Source of the DNA: Gnetum montanum
Lineage: Eukaryota > Streptophyta > Gnetopsida > Gnetales > Gnetaceae
Assembly (NCBI GenBank): GCA_015680685.1
Contig: MNCI01010828.1
Coordinates: 797,176-861,175, forward strand
Direction of reading: 5' to 3'
DNA length: 64,000 bases
Position numbers and translations under genes: made by a program. This document shows positions 58,184-64,000 of this stretch, in pieces. Below the pieces are notes generated by a model. It searched no databases. It saw nothing but the letters and a program-made list of their open reading frames with translations, and was not told the origin of the DNA. How positions within the stretch are numbered: position 1 is the first letter of the stretch; every line of letters starts with the position of its first letter.

Positions 58184-58671
58184 AACCTATTCATATTCTA
58201 AATGGGAATGGTCTACCATTTCATCAACAACTATCTCAAGAATTGTGATTTTTGCAACCTTGCTTGATCTAGGCTTTACCTTTCCAATATTTCTATGATT
58301 AAACATGACATGTCCATCCTTAAAATTACATAAGTGATTGTACAATGCACTATTTGTAATACCATGAATTGTATGCTAGGCCTTCTTACAAATCTCCAGT
58401 TCAAAGTATTTCATTTTCTTCATTGTATGTATTTCATTCCTAATAAAATAACTTGATTAGAATTCATGTATGAAGTATGACCCTTTTTCATTACTACTCA
58501 TTGCATGCATCATTTTCCAAGTCCTCCTAATTTTTCCCAAGGTAATTTTCTAAATATAGTTCCTCTTGCAACATATTTCATGCATTATGGATATAAATTT
58601 TTTCTAATTGTGGAGGATCTGGATCTTAATATTCCTTATTATTCTCTTCTATCAATATTGTCATCCTTCCT

Positions 58672-58974
58672 TCAACTCTTGTAAGATCTATTATCTATGA
58701 ATGCATTGCAAATCAAATGCATTGGTCTAATATTTATAAGGTCAACAAACTCAATCTCCTTCCATATATATACCTCTTTGGGATTAGAACTACTAATCTT
58801 TGGAAGATAAATAAATTTACTAGTCATGATATCATATACATTATTCTCCCTCAATATAGTCATTGATAGAATATCTGTGAAGTATAGATAATAGTCCTTG
58901 CATTTAATATCAATTGATTCAATATAGACAACAATTTCATTATCACATAAATGAATAATAAAACAATTGATCAC
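58672..58974 (-). CDS. Unrecognised 100-codon frame upstream of the DUF7869-like remnant
   Basis: Open frame MINCFIIHLCDNEIVVYIES continuing to FIYLPKISSSNPKEVYIWKE. Same strand as the DUF7869-like blocks and about 490 bp upstream, so it may be an upstream exon or a remnant of the same gene. I recognise no domain. AT-rich codon use could also make it a chance frame. Confidence 0.25.
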   Translation of the reverse strand: MINCFIIHLCDNEIVVYIESIDIKCKDYYLYFTDILSMTILRENNVYDIMTSKFIYLPKISSSNPKEVYIWKEIEFVDLINIRPMHLICNAFIDNRSYKS

Positions 58975-58979
58975 TCCAT

Positions 58980-60380
58980 GTGTGTCACATGAAATATCAA
59001 TTCTATTTTATATTCTTGAATCTACCATTGTATCATTTATTTAAGTTTGGTAAATTGTCCCTACTACAAGAAATCCTTTCATTGAACATTTGTGCTTGAC
59101 CATAATCTTTCTTCCAAATAAGCCTTCATGATTCTTCTTCATATCATTTGACAGTTGATCCATGTATACAACATAGAAATTTGTATCAAGATAAAAACAA
59201 CAATGTAAAGGTTATGCTTCAATAGGATTTAACACTGAATAATAATTTAAATTAATTCATAAAAATATGATATAAGCTTAAAATGATATAATTTTAAAGT
59301 AAAATTATCTAACATGTTTTTAAAGAAGTCTTCAGTATTGAATTAATGAAAAAAATAATTTACACATGGTCTATTCATAATACATCTGTTTGTATCTGAT
59401 ATTAATATGAATAAGTTGGTTGAACAAATAACCTCACCTAAATTATACACATCCATATATGTCTCATGACCTTGAAACCTCTAGTCTTTAGTATAATTAT
59501 GAGCATATGCTCTCAAGAGAAATAAATTTCTAGGATACTCATAGTATCTCTGTCTCTTGCATAAATACATACATACCTACCTACCTATATGCATACCGAC
59601 TTACATACATATATATATATATATGGAGAAATATAGATAAGTTGCATCTCTAATGAAGGCCATCTCTTTCAAATGAATTTTAGTAGAATTAACTAACAAT
59701 CCATATCATGTTATCTGTATATTAGAAGAGGCTTTATGACCATGGTACATGGACTTAATGGTACTATACATAGTTGATGCATGCCCTAAAAACATCTTAT
59801 TTTGTAGTAATATTAATATGCTCTAATCAAACCTAAGATGCCCTTGCCAAGAAATATTCTAGTAGGGTTCACTACTAATAAAATTATTTTTTATCTCAGT
59901 TCTAGAAGGCAACAAACTATCAACCAAACTATTACTTATGTATAGTAATTGAGAGTATGAAACTGAGATGAGGATCCACTAATTTGAATAGGTATTATGA
60001 GTATGTAATCCAAACATGCATCCCACACTAATAGTTACCTAATTTAGTTGATAGTACAAGGATTAAAATCAAGAAAAACATGTGGTAGGTATCACTCAAG
60101 TGAAACCAAATCTATTCTTCCTTTTCATAGAGCTTTCATTTACCTTGTTTCTTAGGATACGATGACTATACACATAGGTTAGTCTTTCATGATTCCTTGA
60201 ATATCAATATTGGAGGTTTCACGAATGAGCAACCTATTGATTTTCTCCAATCTTTGAGAGTAAAAACCCAAAATGAGGATCCTATATTTTGTACAAGTAT
60301 TGAAAGTATGTAAACCAAACTAGCATCTTCATACATATATATTTTTAGTATAATCATAAAATATTTTATGACAAATTAAC
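58980..60380. other. AT-rich stretch without gene
   Basis: Only a short ACATACAT/(AT)n microsatellite at about 59,570-59,622 stands out. No coding frame or RNA gene seen. Confidence 0.4.
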
Positions 60381-61010
60381 CTACTTTTTTGTGTTGCATC
60401 CAATTATTTTAGGTTGCATGCCCAAGCAACCTACTATTTTGTGTTTAACTAAGAAGGTCCTCACAACCTAGAAATATACTATTTTATGTAGAATGACCAA
60501 TGACTTCACAATAAATCAACTAAATGTTTAAAATATTATATTACTTAAGATTGCATGACCGAGTAACCTCCACACATAAGTCAACTAAATGAGGTATCAT
60601 TCCCAAGAATCCTAATCTGATGTGTATAATTAAGTTGGGTTGCATGGTCCAGTAACCTACTATTTTAAGTGTAATTATATTAGGTTGCATGGCCAAGAAA
60701 CTTACTATTTTGATTAAAACTTTACTTGAGGTTGAACGACAGAGAAATCTCCAATTTTTTGATCAACCATATGATGTATCACACCTATGAAACCTAATCT
60801 CATATGTATAATTGAGTTGGGTTGCATGCCCAAGCAACCTACTATTTTGAGTGTTATTATATAGGTTGCATGACTAAGAAAGATTGTATTTTATGTGTAA
60901 TTATGTGGGGTTGCATCACCTGAAAATCCTCATGTACTTCATGCCAAATAAACCTACTATTTTATGAATAATTATGTGGGGTTGCACGCCCAAGCATCCT
61001 CATGTATGTT
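60380..61010 (+). repeat. Diverged tandem array (GGTTGCATGNCCAAGNAACC unit)
   Basis: The word GGTTGCATG followed by CCAAG and AACCTACTATTTT recurs at about 60,411, 60,639, 60,682, 60,819, 60,863 and 60,910. A higher-order spacing of about 180 bp is visible between 60,610 and 60,790 blocks. The unit itself (GGTTGC...GCAACC) is a near-palindrome. Confidence 0.7.
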
Positions 61011-61436
61011 ATATTGATATTTTAGAAAATGTATTTTTAACATGTAGTTGAATATCATTGAAAGTTGGCATGTACAGAAAACTATTTTTTGACATTTTTT
61101 TGAAATACATTGTACGAAAACATTCATGGCATTGAAAACATTTCTGAAAATGCATTTTTTGTATAATGTTCTTATTTATCAAAATAGATCACAATCAATT
61201 TGAAACTAAAATTAGTATACTTTGAGATAACAAAATGGACATACATGTATGAGAATTTACACAAAAATATAACAATTATAACTATATGGAAATGTTCATT
61301 AAGATAAAAATATTTTTGTAAATTCATCTCGAAATAATGTTTCTATTGATCAAAATAGATAGGAATTAATTTGAAAATAAGATTATTATACTTTGCCATA
61401 ATAAAATAGATATACTCGTACTATAATTTACATGAA

Positions 61437-61648
61437 AATATAAGTAGAAGAAGACAAATGAATGTAAATAAAAATATAAAATGATAAAATGGTAAATAGA
61501 TGAATGTATATTTAAATATTCCTGTAGTAATAGTTTAAAAAGAATATAAGTAGAAGAAGATACATGAATGTAAATGAAAATATAAACTGGTAAAATGGTA
61601 AATAGATGAATGTATATTCAAATGTTTTGGTGGTAATAGTTTAAAAAG
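61437..61648 (+). repeat. Two-copy tandem repeat, 106-bp unit
   Basis: TAAGTAGAAGAAGA starts at 61,441 and again at 61,547; the following bases match closely through TAGTTTAAAAAGAA in both copies. Confidence 0.8.
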
Positions 61649-61649
61649 A

Positions 61650-62380
61650 AAAGGAAAACTAATTATAGTCTACTTGTGAGCAATAAGAAGGTTACTCAAG
61701 AATGAGTCATCAATGAAAATGGTACCTAGATTTTCTTTTTGTCTCTATCAATGATGACAAGAATATGAAATATTCTTCATGCCTTGTCACACTTCTACAA
61801 TTCTAGAATTCTGTAATGCAAAGATTCAAAAGGATATGAGTAACTTAATCATATAGAAAATAAATTTTTTTTGGATTGTATTTGATATTGAAATGTGCTT
61901 GAAGTGAAGACAAGGACTAGCAGAATACCTGATATTTTTTAATGTTTTTTCCCTATTTGCTGTCATTGTCTTCAAGAAGACCTGAACACTATCAAGATGT
62001 TGTTTCTTAAAATGCTATTGTCTCCTAAAAAATGTAATGCTTTTGTATTTTAGATAGTTGATTTATCTACATTACTTCTATGGTGCTTTAGCTATAAAAT
62101 TTTTAGCATTTATTAAAGCGATTAATGGTAGGTATACTAGGTATCAAAAGAAATTAAATTAAAATATGTAATGTATGTTAAATGGAATAAGACCTAGGTA
62201 ATGGAGGATGATCATTATTTCTATCACATTCAATAATATTCACACATAGTCATAAATCCATAGTTGGTTTTGATTTGGATGATTCCTACATTATAAAATG
62301 AATGCCTAGCATGCTTATGCTTCATACATACATGCTATGTGTTGAGACAAATTTTCAATTAATTTAATTTGATTGTGCCT
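61650..62380. other. No feature recognised
   Basis: AT-rich, short frames only. Confidence 0.35.
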
Positions 62381-64000
62381 ACATTAAATCTTCATTTCAC
62401 CACTCAAGTCAATTAATATATATAAAATATGATAAATGTAATGAGATATGGGTAGTGGGCATTTTGTCTCCATCTTTCTAGACATCATTTTTATAGATTT
62501 GAGAACATGAAAAATGAATAAAATGAGGTCCTAGCATGGTTGTGCTTCATTACTATGTCTACTGAGTTGCAGCGAACTCTGATGGTGACTAAGTTACACC
62601 AATTTCTAAAAATTGATCTTCCTAGTAATTAGTGTGGTTCATTCACCACCAAATTCTACTTCAAATCATTATCCGTAGTAAGATGGTACTTAACCAACCA
62701 AGTTTCCATTCAATTTATCATTGGAGAATAGTCAATCATTTATATTATTTATGTTGTCATTGCCTCTTTAATGTGGGATTATTCACACAAATACACAAAC
62801 CCCTATCTACAATAATCAAAATAATAACATAACAGAATTTAATAAATTAAGAGTAAAATATGGGTGATGGATGATGGATGATGACATCATTTTATAAATT
62901 TGAGACTGAACATGAGAAAATGAATAAAATGAGAGCTTGGTTTATTTGTTCTCCATCACTACATCTAGTGAGTATAATTATTGTAATATACAAACTTGGA
63001 ACAATGGAAACATATTAAAAGCCAACCACTATGTTAAAATATATGGGTTAGTAACAATTGATTTCATATTAGTATCTTCATGCTATATTTATGAAACATT
63101 TTACTTTCTAACCATGTTAAATAACCGTTGTAGCATTAGTAATAATGTATTTGTATGATTTGTATCATGTGAGAGGTAAAGAATTTATCCTATCACATCT
63201 AAAAAATTGCAAATTATTGACAAATATGTTATTTTTTATCATGAATTAATGGGACTAATAAATAACTATTTGACCCTAAGCTTGTTTAGGAAAACATAAT
63301 GTCAATTAAACTTTCTACATCCTTGGTCATGGTAATGATCTAGAATAAAATCAAGCTTAATCATTTAATTTAGATGGTAATGATCATAGTTAGATGCTTT
63401 TAAATCAATCAAATTCTCATTCAATTCATCAATGTAATATGATTCATTTCTATAATTTACATTCTCATCACCTCCTTCATGTGAGATTATTCAATCATGC
63501 TTCTATATGATGAACTACTATGATGAAATATAAGAATCATAAGCACAAAACTATACATCTTATTATGAATCACAAATATTAATACCACATCTATCAAAAT
63601 TAAGAGCTTGGTTTGGTTGTTCTTAAATACTATGTCTATAGAGTTGGAATAGACTTTGATGATGATTAAGTGACAACAATTACAAGAGTTTAAACTTTAC
63701 TAATTACTATGGTTGAATCATCATCAAAGTCTACTGCAAATCATTATCCATAGTTATATGGTTGTTAACTAAAATACTTCTCATTCAATTTCTCAATGCA
63801 ATAAGCATGAATTTATATATTTTATGTTCTCATTACCTCTTCCATGTGGGATTATTCAATCATGCTTCTATATGATGAACTGCCATGATGAAATGTAAGA
63901 ATCATGAGCATAAAGACTACACATCTTATTATGAATTGAAAATATTAATTCAGGATCTACTTGCTAGTTCTGCAACACATGATGTGATTGAACTCTTCTA
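62380..64000 (+). repeat. Diverged long-period tandem repeats to the window edge
   Basis: Blocks recur with shifts of about 365-430 bp. ATGAATAAAATGAG followed by GTTTGTTCTCCATCACTA-like sequence occurs near 62,512 and 62,920. GTGGGATTATTCAATCATGC with TTCTATATGATGAACT occurs near 63,480 and 63,847. AAATCATTATCC is near 62,662 and 63,737. The array continues past the right edge. Confidence 0.6.

Noticed and set aside
1-64000. tRNA, rRNA or intact host genes
   Set aside because: None recognised on either strand; tRNA-like matches are limited to retrotransposon primer sites.

Overview
This window looks like intergenic heterochromatin from a land plant with a large, repeat-rich genome. It is AT-rich, has no intact host gene, and is built almost entirely from LTR retrotransposons inserted into one another. 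The families seen are plant-specific: Athila-like and Tat-lineage Ty3/gypsy elements, Ty1/copia, and a Mutator-type insertion. A gymnosperm is plausible from the low gene density and the age and depth of nesting, but the sequence alone does not prove it. Most coding frames are broken by stops (often CAG to TAG, CAA to TAA, CGA to TGA) and frameshifts, as expected from old, methylated copies.

Left block (1-11,320). At the left edge is the 5' end of a young Athila-like element on the minus strand: 5' LTR 284-1271, near-perfect primer binding site 262-282, and an open gag start 1-147. It sits inside the 3' LTR (1272-1586) of an older sister, element 1, whose gag-protease-RT-RNase H-integrase runs leftward from 9689 to 3478 and whose 5' LTR is 9833-10663. 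Element 1 abuts the 3' end of a plus-strand Ty1/copia element (10,710-11,312).

Middle block (13,800-56,000). This is a four-layer nest. The oldest layer is a plus-strand Tat-lineage element (element 5), with RT and RNase H at 15,950-16,950 and the rest of RNase H, a second RNase H and integrase at 54,062-55,990. It was split inside RNase H by a minus-strand Tat-lineage element (element 4, 16,951-54,061; LTRs about 1.03-1.05 kb; target duplication CTTAG/CCTAG). Element 4 was then hit by three more insertions. The first is a gag-only Ty1/copia element (18,247-23,589, target duplication GTTAT). The second is a 7,355-bp segment (27,955-35,309, 9-bp duplication AATAAGGCT) carrying an intron-containing, degenerate plus-strand gene. 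The third is a complete 13,268-bp Athila-like element (element 2, 38,318-51,585, duplication ACTAC). Removing the inserts leaves about 11.1 kb for element 4, and coding frames are continuous at the two junctions that could be tested.

Right block (56,000-64,000). This holds a minus-strand pseudogene resembling the plant DUF7869 family (GHTHEDID-type motif), then AT-rich DNA with three groups of diverged tandem repeats.

The most unusual signals are the 14-bp-phased GATATC palindromes upstream of the TATA box in the Athila-like LTRs, which are replaced by different palindromes in element 2; the 7.36-kb insertion with spliced cargo; and the extra coding region of element 2 that element 1 lacks.
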